A stretch of 64,000 nt of DNA from Mesostigma viride (Eukaryota; Streptophyta; Mesostigmatophyceae; Mesostigmatales; Mesostigmataceae): contig RPFO01000406.1 in NCBI GenBank assembly GCA_009746045.1, positions 913,159 to 977,158 on the forward strand, written 5' to 3'. The position numbers and the translations under genes were made by a program. This document shows, piece after piece, positions 1 to 11,350 of this stretch. The notes beneath the pieces are model-generated. The model saw only the letters and a program-made list of their open reading frames with translations, did not search any database and was not told the DNA's origin. Numbering within the stretch: position 1 is the stretch's first letter; the number at the start of each line of letters is the position of its first letter.

Positions 1-1414
1 TATGACCAGCTAGTCCAAGAGATGAGCTCGCCTACTTTGTTTGAGGCTTGGAAGCTCGCCTTCTCCAAGGCATTGAAGGAGTGGTTGCAGTTTGAGTGTG
101 CTGCACCAACAGACAGGCGTCCCCCAGCATCAAGGAAGCTTGCTTTGAGATTTGTGCTGAAGAGGAAGGTTGTGGATGAGGTATCAGTGCCCCATGTCAG
201 ACCTGTCCTGAACGAGTATCACGGCACTGGCTGGGAGTCTGCTGGGAGAGGAGCTGTACACGCCAGGGATGCTGCATGACACGTGGAGAATTTTGCTGTG
301 TCTATACGTGGGGTTGCTGAACAGGGGAGCAGCTATGTCATCAGTGCTGCTGGACGTCAAGAGGGCATTTTTAAAATCTGATCTCGAAGTGGCCAGGAGG
401 GTGCGGAAGCAGGATGAGCCTTATTGTGTTGAGGTGCCTGCTATCTGGATTCTGGAAGCTGGAGCTGCATCAACATTTCCTGGTTATTCTGAAGGGCCTG
501 GAAGGACTCAGCTAGGTCGAGCCCTATATCATCTGGAGACTCACGCTGCAGGAAGCTCTGATCAGTGAGTGTGGCTTGAGAGTGTCTTCAGTTGATCCCT
601 GTTTGTTGCTGGCCCAATGGGAGGGTCTGCCAGTGTATGCTAGTTTGCATGCCAGAGATGATCTGCATTTGCTATAGCCCACACGACCTGGCTGAAGAAG
701 TTTATTCCTGTCATCGGTGGCAAATTTTCACTGGGCAAGGAGCTGTTGCAGGAGCCCAACAAGCCTGTAGTGTTCTGTGGAATGCAGGCTATCTACCCTG
801 TTCAAGAGGGATGGGGAGTGGAGTATCAGGCTTCAAGCTGGAGGAGATTATAAGCAGACCATTTTGAAGGCCTTGCATGCCAGAGAAGATCACCCAGGCT
901 GCAGGTCCTGAGTTGAGAGGCATGTGGGCCTGGTTTGCCAGCATCTGTGGTCCTTCTTTGATGGTCCATAGCAGAATGCCTGATGATGTGCTTGAGGATG
1001 AGAAGCCTCGAGTCATAGCCCGATTGGTGGAGAGTACCCCTGATCTGATTTTGTCTGGGATTGACTTTGCCCAGCCTATCACCTTGGAGATCTTCGTTGA
1101 CAGTTCCATGGATGCTCGCCAGGTTACCAAGGTCAGGGGGAGATCTGCTGCTCTGTTTGCTTTTTATCAGAGCAGGGCAAGTTTGTTCAGCTGGTACAGC
1201 AGACTGCAGAAGAGGGTCTGTATCAGTTCAGATGTGGCAGAATGCAGGGCCATATGATGTGAGGGGACCCAGTCCAGGTTGTGCATCAAGGAGTTAATGC
1301 TGGAGCTGGATTCAGTTACCCCTTGGTCCTTGCAGATGGAGACGTTATTGCTAACATGCAGACAGCATGGGTATGGTCCAGTTTGTTCACAAGCAGCTGT
1401 TATATACACACAGC

Positions 1415-2081
1415 AGTTATATACAACGATTCCTTCGGAATCGATACTAAGCGCTTAGTGTCGATTCCGCAGGAATCGATGTTTATAACTAAGACTGTTG
1501 CGACACGCCGGCATCCCGGGTTCGAATCCCGCTAGGATCGTTCCGGGGGTGGATTTTTCGCCTAGAAATGCGAATAACGTTGCGGACGCTAATCGTTCGG
1601 CCTAATTAATGTGCTATGTTAATCGAAAAAGGCAAGTGCTCTCCGCTTACTAGGCGGAGTACCAGCGCTAGCTATTCGACTGATATGATGTGCTCAACCG
1701 GCTAATCATCTGTGTTGTTCGACGTCGCTCCGAAAATCGGCTAAGTCCCCGAAATCGGCTATTTTCCACGCGATGTCTCGCTATAATCGACTAGGCCTAG
1801 TTCGGTGGCTCGCTGGGCACCGAGTATGATAGGCCGCTGGCCTCTGACCCCCTGTCGACTAGGAAATTTCGACAATCGAATAAGGAAAATTCGATAATCA
1901 AATAGGAAAGTTCGATGGTCGAATAGGCATCTTCGATAATCGAATAGCCAATTCGATGACCCGACTAGTATCGGCCTTAGCCTTGCCGGCGCAAGCAAAA
2001 GTTTTAGTTATATACAACGATTCCTTCGGAATCGATACTAAGCGCTTAGTATCGATTCCGAAGGAATCGTTGTATATAACT
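1415..2081. mobile_element. 667-bp foldback element with palindromic ends, inserted in copia relic
   Basis: This sequence splits the copia RNase H region. It starts and ends with the same 76-bp sequence (1415-1490 and 2006-2081), each copy itself a palindrome around AAGCGCTT; the right copy is perfect and the left has a few mismatches. The interior has no coding capacity. It carries a Pol III B-box-like string (GGTTCGAATCC at about 1519-1529) and, at 1850-1960, degenerate short repeats of the form TTCGATAATCGAATAGG. No target duplication could be identified. The outer AGTTAT/ATAACT ends match those of the LTR element at 2548-5010. Class of element unknown. Confidence 0.6.
2006..2081. repeat. 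Perfect 76-bp palindrome
   Basis: Reading either strand gives the same sequence, with the centre at the GC/GC step of AAGCGCTT. The left-hand partner at 1415-1490 is the same palindrome with several substitutions. It can form a 38-bp hairpin or cruciform. Confidence 0.9.
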
Positions 2082-2231
2082 GGCCAGAAGCCAGGATCTG
2101 GATTATTTGTTTGCTGAAGGAGTTTGGTTGACTTGAAGCATATCCCTGGAGAGGAGAACCCTGCTGATGCATTGACCAAGCTGCCACACAAGGCCCCAGC
2201 CCGGTACAATGTACTGAGGAAGCTCATATGA

Positions 2232-2542
2232 ATTAATGCTGACTGCCAAGTTGGTCTATCTGTCTAAAAGCTGAGAGCTGGGTCTAAAAGTCTCTGGCTG
2301 GATATCAGGCTGGGAGCTTGATTGTACATAATCCTGAGCACACCTTGAGGGGTGAGACATGTCTCTGGTGTGGGAATGTCTGACATTGTCTCTGATGGAG
2401 AGATGTCCATCTGGGGTTTTCATCTCAGACTGTCTGAGGTTTCCCCAGATCTGCGGTTTGTGGGCGGGGTTCGATTCCCTGGTGCCGTCTTAAGGCGGAG
2501 TTTCACGGACTGGCTGACCCATCCATCCATCATGCTGATGAG
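2232..2542. other. Non-coding, probably copia 3' region
   Basis: No gene seen. The stretch follows the copia stop codon and has short degenerate GT/CT-rich repeats. A GGTTCGATTCC string (about 2468-2478) resembles a tRNA B box, but no A box or tRNA fold was found. Confidence 0.4.
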
Positions 2543-2547
2543 GTGGC

Positions 2548-3072
2548 AGTTATGCACTGTGGCAAATGGAAGCGAACGTGTGTTTGATTATGCAATGGCT
2601 GGCATATATCAATCCATGCAAGCTTGCCAAGCTGGATTGCATGGGCACGTAGTAGGTTAGGGTAACCTAGCTATCCTGCACTAGTGCTAACCAATGCGAT
2701 GCTGGCTCCGTCCAGCTAGATCTACTCCAGCTAGGACTGATACGATGCCCTCAGGCACGACTGCCTAACAGCACTACGTGGATGATCCTGGACCTCCCCT
2801 ACGGGACCTCCGTACAGGACTAGCACTGCAGCCCACCTTGTGGTCCGGCCTCACAGCTCATCAACCCTACCACGTGCGTATCACGTGCGTGTGCCCTACA
2901 GATCTCAGTGCTAATATCTAGCACCCACGTGCCCAACATGGCACGTGCGGATCTAAACCCTAGTAGAGATCTGTCCAGTGTACTACACCACCGTCCAGGT
3001 CCGTATCCCACTTGGGAGACGGAGACAACGCCGTGTGTACAGATAGTCTAGGCCTGAAGCCCTAGAATAACT
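2548..3072. repeat. Left LTR of the 2548-5010 element
   Basis: Almost identical to 4481-5010; differences include small indels (CAT near the start, TCA near 4690). It ends at CTAGAATAACT, immediately before unrelated internal DNA. Confidence 0.85.
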
Positions 3073-3131
3073 CCCATTATTACTTTTCTTTGGGGAGTGA
3101 GGGGAAGACTCTTCCCACAACCCACTCCGTG

Positions 3132-3700
3132 CTAACCGCCTGTAGCGCTCCGCCACTCGCCGCTCACGTCGAACTGGCCCTGCCGCAATTCCCCCGACGC
3201 CCACTGCGCCTGCGAACGCTCGTGGCGCGCCCACACCTGTCGCTGCCTGCGCGAGCTCTCGTCGCACCGCACCAGCTGGCTCCGCAGCTCCATCCTCCTC
3301 GCCTGGCCACCAACTCCTCGCGCATCCGGTCGACTAATGCTGTGATCACAGTCTGTATTCCGACCAGACCGTGCAGCTCTTGCTGAATGTCGTCGGCGCT
3401 CCGGTGTGCCGGAACGACGATGGTCCGGACGTGCCGCAAGATGCGCTCCCAATCCTCGACCTGGTCGTCGACGAATTGTGCAAAATTGCGGTCAACAGGT
3501 GGCCGATCTGCAAGCAAGAGGGATAAATCTCGAACAACACGACGTAATTCAGGGGAAATAGAACCACCAGCAGCTTGTCGAGGAAACCGGAAATCCTGCT
3601 GCCGTGGTTCTTCCTGCACCATTCGACACCCGACGAGCTTCACGACGTCGTCAACGCTGCACGCAGCACACAGTAACAAACCTCCTGGTCGTTCCGTCGA
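3132..3700 (-). pseudogene. Helical/coiled-coil ORF inside the LTR element
   Basis: A minus-strand reading frame of about 170 codons that, with one frame change near 3290-3310, continues into a second helical stretch rich in R, E and Q. No known domain is recognised. Position inside an LTR pair makes a Gag-like protein possible, but there is no zinc knuckle or capsid signature. The frame starts right beside the inserted LTR-like repeat at 3716, which may have removed its true start. Confidence 0.4.
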
Positions 3701-3715
3701 GACTGCTTGTAACTT

Positions 3716-4425
3716 GAGTTAACGTTTTTAAGTGCAATGTATGAAGGATATGCAGCGATGCAGCAATTACACGAATGTGGTTGGAACGGAGCTTTGTTAA
3801 AATTGGATAAGCTTGCAGCACTCAGGCACTTGAGGCTTAGACACGAGCTTGCCAAGTCAAGGCAACACACGTGAGGCGGGCTCGCAAGAGATGACCAGTT
3901 GGCACTCAGTCTGGCCTATTCTTTATATACTTGTTCACTGTGCTTTGCTAGGCCTGAGCAGCCTCGTAGGGCCTGCTCAGTATTAACACCCCGGTTCAGT
4001 ATTATAATAACCTGTACAGCGTCCAGATCCTATACAGTAGGTCTGCCATACAGGCACAGTGACCACAGAGTACAGTCCACACAGTGATTATTGCATCTGC
4101 ACCCAATAGTCCAGGACTAAGCTGCCTGCGGTACCAACAGACCACAGGTTAAGGTTCCTATTTCCTGCGTACGACGAATTAATATAATACCGTCGTAGGT
4201 ACAGTACCTAATTCCTGTCAGCCCAGGAATTACTGTCGACCCCATATGTCGGCGGCACATATTCACGCACGACTTGGAAGATCAGCCGGCTCATGCTTGC
4301 GCGCGACCGGGAAGTCGAAACGCCATAACTTTCTTGATACTTGTCGGAATGAACTCGTTCCGGTGCCGCTGGAATCGTATAGATGTGCCGAATCAGGAAC
4401 ACGCCAATGCGCTTGGCGTTAACTC
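3716..4425 (-). mobile_element. LTR-like repeat B, copy 1
   Basis: A 710-bp repeat bounded by GAGTTAACG and CGTTAACTC, present again in inverted orientation at 5506-6209. Read on the minus strand it carries a TATA-like box in its last third, followed by about 200 bp, the usual U3-R-U5 layout of an LTR. No long TSD is visible; the two copies have GAG and CTC around a shared TTAA. A solo LTR is the simplest reading, and a TTAA-targeting DNA element is the alternative. Confidence 0.6.
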
Positions 4426-4480
4426 CGACATTGTTCGAGAGTAGATTGTAAAAAAAAACTGAGATTTTTTTAACAATGCA

Positions 4481-5010
4481 AGTTATGCACTGCATGTGGC
4501 AAATGGAAGCGAACGTGTGTTTGATTATGCAATGGCTGGCATATATCAATCCATGCAAGCTTGCCAAGCTGGATTGCATGGGCACGTAGTAGGTTAGGGT
4601 AACCTAGCTATCCTGCACTAGTGCTAACCAATGCGATGCTGGCTCCGTCCAGCTAGATCTACTCCAGCTAGGACTGATACGATGCCCTCATCAGGCACGA
4701 CTGCCTAACAGCACTACGTGGATGATCCTGGACCTCCCCTAGGACCTCCGTACAGGACTAGCACTGCAGCCCACCTTGTGGTCCGGCCTCACAGCTCATC
4801 AACCCTACCACGTGCGTATCACGTGCGTGTGCCCTACAGATCTCAGTGCTAGTATCTAGCACCCACGTGCCCAACATGGCACGTGCGGATCTAAACCCTA
4901 GTAGAGATCTGTCCAGTGTACTACACCACCGTCCAGGTCCGTATCCCACTTGGGAGACGGAGACAACGCCGTGTGTACAGATAGTCTAGGCCTGAAGCCC
5001 TAGAATAACT
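4481..5010. repeat. Right LTR of the 2548-5010 element
   Basis: Direct repeat of 2548-3072; followed by the right copy of the GTGGC target duplication. Confidence 0.85.
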
Positions 5011-5015
5011 GTGGC

Positions 5016-5505
5016 GACAGGTCCCCTGATTTTCCACGGACTCGGAATGAGTGTAGGAGCTTGTGGTTTTGCATGTGCTTCGCGTAGATGATTGTATCTG
5101 GTTCGATAAGGGGCAGCTTACCGTCGCCGACTCCTGTCTGGGGGTCAGCAATGTTTTCTGATGAGCTGTTGTGGGTGATCTGTGGGGTTTCGCCTAAGGT
5201 CCTGAAGGTTGTACATACTTAGAACTCAAGTTCTTCACTGAACACCTATGGGCTGCCACAGTTGGCCAACCTCTTGTACATGGGTCACACAACGAGCCTC
5301 CCATGCAGGAAGGGATAGGGACTCATTGTAATTTGTTTGTGCTCCTGAACCAGTATGGGTGCTATGTACATACAATAAGGAATCCAAGCTGACTGTCATG
5401 CCCAGAGGGTTGTGACTTGTAGTCGGGGAGGATGTCCAGTACCCATTGTGTGTGTTTGTATGTAGACTTGTGTGAGCTGCTACAGCTCAAGAAAAGAAAG
5501 AATTG
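5016..5505. other. Non-coding spacer
   Basis: I see no gene, repeat end or structured element here. It lies between the LTR element's right target duplication and LTR-like repeat B copy 2. Confidence 0.4.
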
Positions 5506-6209
5506 GAGTTAACGCCAAGCGCATTGGCGTGTTCCTGATTCGGCATATCTCTACGATTCCAGCGGCACCGGAACGAGTTCATTCCGACAAGTATCAAGAA
5601 AGTTATGGCGTTCCGACTTCCCGGTCGCGCGCGAGCGCGAGCCGGCTGTTCTTCCAAGTCGTGCGTGAATATGTGCCGACGGCATACTGGGTCGACAGTA
5701 ATTCCTGGGCTGACAGGAATAAGGTGCTGTACCTACGACGGTATTGGATTAATTCGTCGTACGCAGGAAATAGGAACCTGTGGTCTGTTGGTACCGCAGG
5801 CTTAGTCCTGGTGGACTATTGGGTGCAGATGCAATAATAATCACTGTGTGGACTGTACTCTGTGGTCACTGTGCCTGTATAGCAGACCTAGCTGCTGTAT
5901 AGGATCTGGACGCTGTACAGGTTATTAACTACTGTACCGGGGTGTTAATACTGAGCAGGCCCTACGAGGCTGCTCAGGCCTAGCAAAGCACAGTGAACAA
6001 GTATATAAAGAATAGGCCAGTGCCAACTGGTCATCTTGCGAACCCGCCTCACGTGTGTTGCCTTGACTTGGCAAGCTCGTGTCTAAGCCCTCAAGTGCCT
6101 GAGTGCTGTAAGCTTATCCATTTTTAACAAAACTCCGTTCCAACCACATTCGCATAATTGCTGCATTGCAACAATATCCTTCATACATTGCACTTAAAAA
6201 CGTTAACTC
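5506..6209 (+). mobile_element. LTR-like repeat B, copy 2 (inverted relative to copy 1)
   Basis: This is the same repeat as 3716-4425 in the opposite orientation, with scattered substitutions. An open frame of about 110 codons (to 5837) runs through its first half and is kept without stops for about 75 codons in the other copy. It is inserted within the LINE ORF1 relic that continues at 6215. Confidence 0.6.
6002..6010 (+). promoter_or_regulatory. TATA-like box in LTR-like repeat B
   Basis: The sequence TATATAAAG lies about 200 bp before the repeat's 3' end, where an LTR promoter would be. The inverted copy keeps the same motif near 3920-3930. Confidence 0.5.
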
Positions 6210-6214
6210 CTCCA

Positions 6215-6980
6215 GTACACCTTGGGCTTCTGGGGGTCCTGCTTGTGGCAGAGGTATTCCGGCCGGCCACGGGTCGCGTCGCTGCATGCTGCTGCTGAGC
6301 GGGGGTCAGGTCGTCGTCCAGCATCCAGGTGAGGTCGTGCAACCTCTTGCGTCGAGAAAGGAACCTCTGCTTGTCGTCACGGGAGGGGAAGCTAGGTGAG
6401 CATGCAGGACTGGTGGGGGAGCCGCCTTGTCCCGAGAGTGGGGAAGGGCCGGTGGCACCCACGCAGTTCTACTGACACTACCTCTCGGACCTACTACCAG
6501 GCCCATGAGGGTATAAGGAGCTGGTCCTTGAGCTCGTCGGCAAGGGTGGTTGACGTCTCACCTGCATGGCTTCTGGGGGAAGCGACGCAGCACCACCCGG
6601 CAGTCGCGGCGAGCGCGGTCGGTGGCCTCCTGTTGCTGGGCCTGGCGGTGGTCCTCCAGCTCCTGGAGCTTCGTGGCGATGGCGTCAGTGGTTGCATGAG
6701 GCGGTCGCTGACCGCAGCAGGTCCGCGTAGGATCGAGAGCGGCGGGAGGTCGCCAGCATCCTGCCGGGGTGGCTGGGATGCGATGGTCGGGCCGTCTGCT
6801 CCGCTATCTTTGGGACCTGTGTGGCCAGGGCCTTGGTGTGGGCGGTGATGGCTTCAAGCTTCTTCATGAGCACGCCACACTTACCCTCCACCTGGTGTCT
6901 AATCAATGTCCTCAAATGAGAAAATGTCCTCAAATGAGGACATTTTAAAGCATGGATACCATTTGTAATAACTAACACAT
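6215..6980 (-). pseudogene. LINE ORF1 relic
   Basis: Minus-strand frames, broken by shifts, give a helical stretch near 6905-6850 ('LMKKLEAITAHTKALATQ'), then 'SYADLLRSATA' near 6740-6700, then 'FLSRRKRL' with 'DDDLTPAQQQ' near 6370-6300. That order (coiled coil, then an RNA-binding domain with an 'eDlt..q' block) is the layout of L1-type ORF1 proteins, which coat LINE RNA. The end matches the better-kept ORF1 at 21404-21820 ('FLRRRKRL', 'VDDDLTLAQQQ'). It is interrupted upstream at the 20-bp near-palindrome at 6924. Confidence 0.6.
6924..6943. repeat. Near-palindrome flanking unknown insert, left copy
   Basis: The sequence ATGTCCTCAAATGAGGACAT is a 9-bp stem either side of AA. The same 20 bp recurs at 10757-10776, and a partial copy lies at 6906-6920. 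Confidence 0.7.
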
Positions 6981-9900
6981 GTCAACACATCCATGGGTAC
7001 GGTATGGAACCATGTTCATTTATGATATGTTCAAGAGTTGCAATGCTTAACATCCATGAAATATGCTCATTGTATAATTGTTTACGATTAATAAATGCAG
7101 GGGGGTCGCTACGCCAGTGACCAAATAGCACTCAAGTCAACAATATGCAGAAGGCATGGCCATGTACACCGTCCGCATTAGAAGTTTTAAATAAATAATT
7201 AGCTTCTGGAAAATGTTCTGGCTGAAAACCATAAAAAAAACAAAAGAAAATTAATTAATTAACTCCGGGGGCTGAGGACTGGACTCAACAAACAAACAAA
7301 CAAAATTAATTAACTCATGTGGGCACGGGGTCGTCGCCCTGTGAGAAAACAAACAAACACTTTATATTATATAATATAAAGTACATAAAACCTTCGAAAA
7401 TACCTTGGACAGGCGGGGAACATGAAATATCGTGAAAATCGAAAAAAACCCGCGAGACGCAGGCCGAGCGCGGGGTGAGGCGCGAACCAAGTGAACCGCT
7501 TTTGCATCCAGCAATCCACGCTCTACTGCCTCGGCAGGGCACGTCGGTCGGTACTCAGTAGAGGCTGAGGCCTGAGCGTGTCTACAGATGTACATGTAAG
7601 ATGTACTACTCATGTGCGATACTTATGGGCCTTGAGCAATTAAATAGGGTATCACTGACCTGAGACCTCCACTGACCATAGCCTGTGGCCGCCGAAAGGG
7701 GGGCCGCCGGGCCGGGTTGGGGACGGCGTGTACCATATCTACCAAACAAACAAAAGAAATTCAATTAAATAAGTACCCACGTGCCTTGAACGGCTGCAGG
7801 ACAAACAAACAAACAAAAGGTTAAATAATAAAAACCCGGGACTCTAACTGGCTCCCCAACAAACAATCCAGGGTTATTCGTAATGCAAATACGGCAAAAA
7901 TTGACCCATAATAACAAACTTCCAATGCGGACGGTGTAATGGCTGGACCGGAAAATGCACCCAGGGTGCCCACAACATGTCTATGTTACACCCTCGCAGT
8001 CCTAGACCCGGCAGCCTGCCAGGGGGGGGGGGGCACAAAATGTAACTGGCAGCCAGGGACCATGGTGCAGGCCAAACAGTGCTCAGGTGTAAAGCTAGCT
8101 CAGTCCAAATAGTGAAATATGAAGCAAATACTTGCCAAGGTTAGGTCCATGATCGTTAGTAGAGGCTTGGCTGCCACCACGGTGCTAAACCATGATGCTG
8201 AACCCTTACGTTATACATGAAACATATACTACAAAGAGGCACAAGTTGTAACACAAGCACAATGTAAACATGACAAGCTCAAGTTTCCAAGCCAGTCTTG
8301 ATCACTTGGACATGAGTTGAAGCATTAGAAACATATGGGCAAACATACCAGCAAGCCTTCAAAAAATTTTCAGCAACAAGGCAGTATATGTGTTGAATCA
8401 AACTACCACATCGCAATTAAGCACAGTGACTTCTACTTGCTGCTGTTTTGATAACGCAAGGCCGTTTACCTTTTTAGTGACGCAACGGGAAAATAAAGTA
8501 CTGCCCAGCAAACTTCCGTTACTCCCCGGACATAAACGTAATCAAAACCACAAAGTTGGGCATTGAGAAAAGCAACCGGAATTTATCACGTCTGCGGGAG
8601 TTATACTAAGGTTACAATCCGCTTAACACGCTTACTTAGAACGATGCGGTTGAGAACGACAGTCGCAACCTTGTTCTTGACGTGCGCCCAGGCCGCCAGC
8701 TGCGCGGGCCAGCTCAAGAAATATATATTAACCCATAGTCCGGGAATGGGTTTTTGGCATTTTTAGATCGACCCCTGAAAATGGAAAAAATCATAACTCA
8801 TAGGCCACGACTGGCAAATACCCCCAACCAAGGTGCTAGGAGTATCTACACTTGAAGTGCTTTCAGAAAATGCAATAACATCACGAGTCCATTCAGTGCT
8901 TTGCAAGATATTTACCGTCAAAGTTGGACAAAAGACGATCATTTTCAGGTAAGCAAAAGCCCCTTAGATAATAACACCTACTGGGAGGGTCAGGAACCTC
9001 AATATTAACATTGGACAGTTTCATTGGATAGTGCCACCATGCTTTCCTAGGGTCAGACCGCACGGATAGCCCACCTGACCTATATAATGCGCTCACTTAC
9101 GTGTGCGGGTTACGCGCGCGTAAGCAGCCATCCATGAAATGCCACACAGTTATGCATTGTATACAGCCACATAGGACTGTCAAAAGTGCTGGGAAGCAAA
9201 GAAGTTGCTAAACCAGCACTAACAGAATGGCATCCTCCAAAAGATACACCACAAACTGAGCAGATTTGGGGCTAATAGCACTCATACAGCAGGCATGGAA
9301 ACCTGCTGCAAGAGGCACTGATACACTCGCGAGTAAAATCGAGGTATAAACGACAGATTCCCGTGCAAACGACATGCAAACACGTTGCCGTACCTGGCTT
9401 GATCACGACCTTTCCGGGTTCTGCTGGCCGGGACCCTCATATCTCACACTGGCTAATGTTTCCAGGCATAGGCCGCCATAGCCGCATAGTGAATTCATCC
9501 GCCATGACTACCAGGTTGATGTTCTGTGCAAAGATGACCTATGAACGCATCCGAATTCACAGGGACGCTGCTCCGGATGTCCCGTACCAAAACTGGGTGC
9601 TCGGGCTGGCGCAGACTGCCGGGCCATAAGAAGAAAATCGAAATATGACACGCCATTACTAATCTGGTACTGACGACCAAGAAAGCAGTAATTTTCTACC
9701 TGTATTTTGCCAATGCTACATATCTGGCCACCCCTGACCTACGAAAATCATGCATCATCATTCTGAGCAACATTCTGAACTGTTACAAGCCGCGAGACGC
9801 AAAATTTCCTTGATAACGGCATGCTAGCAGCCATATCTAGTTACGCGCGCGAGTGAAAATTTCCCCCCAAAGTCACGTGATACTGTCTCAATACACGTTG

Positions 9901-10756
9901 TAATTACCAGGCTATGGCGAATATTACCCCCAAATCTATGCATCACCTTCGTCCTTAAGTGTTCCCAGACCCACCGGACAACTTCCCTCCGTCACGGGTG
10001 GCGCGGCGCTCAATGCCCGGAGCGCCGCGCCACCGGGAGTCAAACAGTGCGATATATCGATGGCACTGTTTCCGGACTAAGGGTGACGCGTGGGAAGCAC
10101 CCAGCCTTGCGGCAAAAGAAAAATATGACTCGCGCTCGCCCTGGTTTTCGCCAGGCGCGACTGCGACATCACGACGAAGAAATAGAGACTCTTTGACGCA
10201 TGCAACTGCCCAGGTCCCTCTTCTCCCCATGTCGCCCATAAGCCCATAAGCGTACCATAACACATACTCGCGATATCCGCAGTGCCTGGGCGGAAAAAGA
10301 AATTGTAAAACCGAACTGCGAACTGACCTATCATGTGATCTACGCAGCTCTCAGGTTTTCTTCAACAATGCCAAAATCCGTTCATGAACAAAATTTTCGA
10401 CATATACAAAGCACCTGCACGTGAAGAATAGCATATTCGAAATCACTTGATGACGATCTAAAATGCTGACTTCGTCCGGGGCAAAATAATGTCCTATAAC
10501 ATTCAGGCAAGCCTCGGAACTGGCGCGACCCCATAGCCGCCACTCGACAAAACACTCGATTGCATTGCGTTGTTCTTGCTATTGTAGGTACTTTTCGTCG
10601 CCTCGTATTTTCCAGGTACGGTCAACCCCTGTCGACCCCAGGGGCTTGGCGCGCTCAGTACCTATCCCAGTTTCGCGCCAAAACCCACCAAGTGACCCTA
10701 GGACCAAATTTGGCGCCAAAACCGCGCCCCTGACCCCCCCGTCTCAAACTAGGACT
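6944..10756. other. About 3.8 kb of non-coding DNA, possible insertion
   Basis: No convincing coding region. It contains (AAAC)n-like runs near 7290-7360 and 7740-7820, short TTAATTAA strings, a 24-bp palindrome of A/T and C/G at 7360-7383, a run of eleven G near 8021-8031, and a strong GC hairpin at 9997-10034. It is bracketed by copies of the same 20-bp near-palindrome, and the DNA on both outer sides reads as LINE ORF1-like minus-strand coding relic, so it may be one inserted element. Confidence 0.4.
9997..10034. repeat. Perfect 15-bp GC-rich hairpin
   Basis: Arms 9997-10011 (GGTGGCGCGGCGCTC) and 10020-10034 are perfectly complementary with an 8-base loop. The function is unknown and there is no adjacent gene. 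Confidence 0.8.
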
Positions 10757-10776
10757 ATGTCCTCAAATGAGGACAT
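10757..10776. repeat. Near-palindrome flanking unknown insert, right copy
   Basis: Identical to 6924-6943. Confidence 0.7.
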
Positions 10777-10784
10777 TTGGTTTT

Positions 10785-11040
10785 TGGACACTGGTTAAGG
10801 CGAGAGACAAGTGCAGCGTGCGTTTCCGATGCCTGCGCCGCGCTGTGTAGCGCCGTGCTGAACTCCAGGGTTCAGTTGTAGCTTGTGGACGACCCGGGTT
10901 TCCACATTGGAGTACCCGGGCCTCCACCGTGTTGAGCGTGGTGTTCAGCAATGTCATCTTCTCGGCCAGCGGCGCCAGGTCACGTGCTCCTCCAGCACTG
11001 CGCGGATGTCATTGAATTATGCATGCCGGGCAATCATTTG
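10785..11040 (-). pseudogene. Probable LINE ORF1 coiled-coil relic
   Basis: Minus-strand frames include 'MTLLNTTLNTVEARVLQ', with heptad-like spacing, before the frame breaks. It could be the N-terminal half of the ORF1 relic at 6215-6980, separated by the 3.8-kb insert. This is a weak assignment based on position and helical character. Confidence 0.35.
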
Positions 11041-11072
11041 TTTTCGCGCCTTTTGGGGTAATTAATTAATTA

Positions 11073-11349
<277 letters not shown>

Positions 11350-11350
11350 C

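Larger units (their letters stand above)
1..2231 (+). pseudogene. Ty1/copia retrotransposon pol relic (RT-RNase H), interrupted
   Basis: Decayed Pol polyprotein of a Ty1/copia element, whose reverse transcriptase and RNase H copy element RNA into DNA. In three frames one can follow the copia RT start near 140-215 (a lysine/arginine-rich 'FVLKRKV' block), then 'LDVKRAFL' near 350-375, equivalent to the DVKTAFL motif. The RNase H part near 1000-1257 reads 'RLVESTPDL' and 'SSDVAECRAI', matching the copia 'SStEAEYRAl' block. After a 667-bp insertion (1415-2081) the frame resumes at 2123-2231 with 'LKHIPGEENPADALTK', the standard copia C-terminal motif. Many frameshifts and stops; the 5' end lies outside the window and no LTR could be defined. 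Certainly inactive. Confidence 0.8.
2548..5010. mobile_element. Non-autonomous LTR retrotransposon, 5-bp TSD GTGGC
   Basis: Two direct repeats of about 525 bp (2548-3072 and 4481-5010) flank 1.4 kb of internal DNA. GTGGC sits directly outside both ends (2543-2547 and 5011-5015), as expected of integrase-made insertion. The LTR ends are AGTTAT and ATAACT, a 6-bp inverted pair but not the usual TG..CA. The interior has no RT or integrase. It holds a minus-strand coiled-coil-like ORF relic (3132-3700) and a second LTR-like element (3716-4425). It is comparable to TRIM/LARD elements that rely on a partner for enzymes. Confidence 0.82.

Noticed and set aside
1474-1545. Possible tRNA gene
   Set aside because: A good T-arm/B-box string is present, but no matching acceptor, D-arm or anticodon stem could be drawn upstream.
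5506-6209. piggyBac-type element because of TTAA at both ends
   Set aside because: The TTAA is part of a larger GAGTTAACG/CGTTAACTC inverted end, and the interior has an LTR-like TATA layout; left open rather than called.
9955-10334. Overlapping ORFs of 85-102 codons around the GC hairpin
   Set aside because: Short, on both strands, no domain and no codon pattern.
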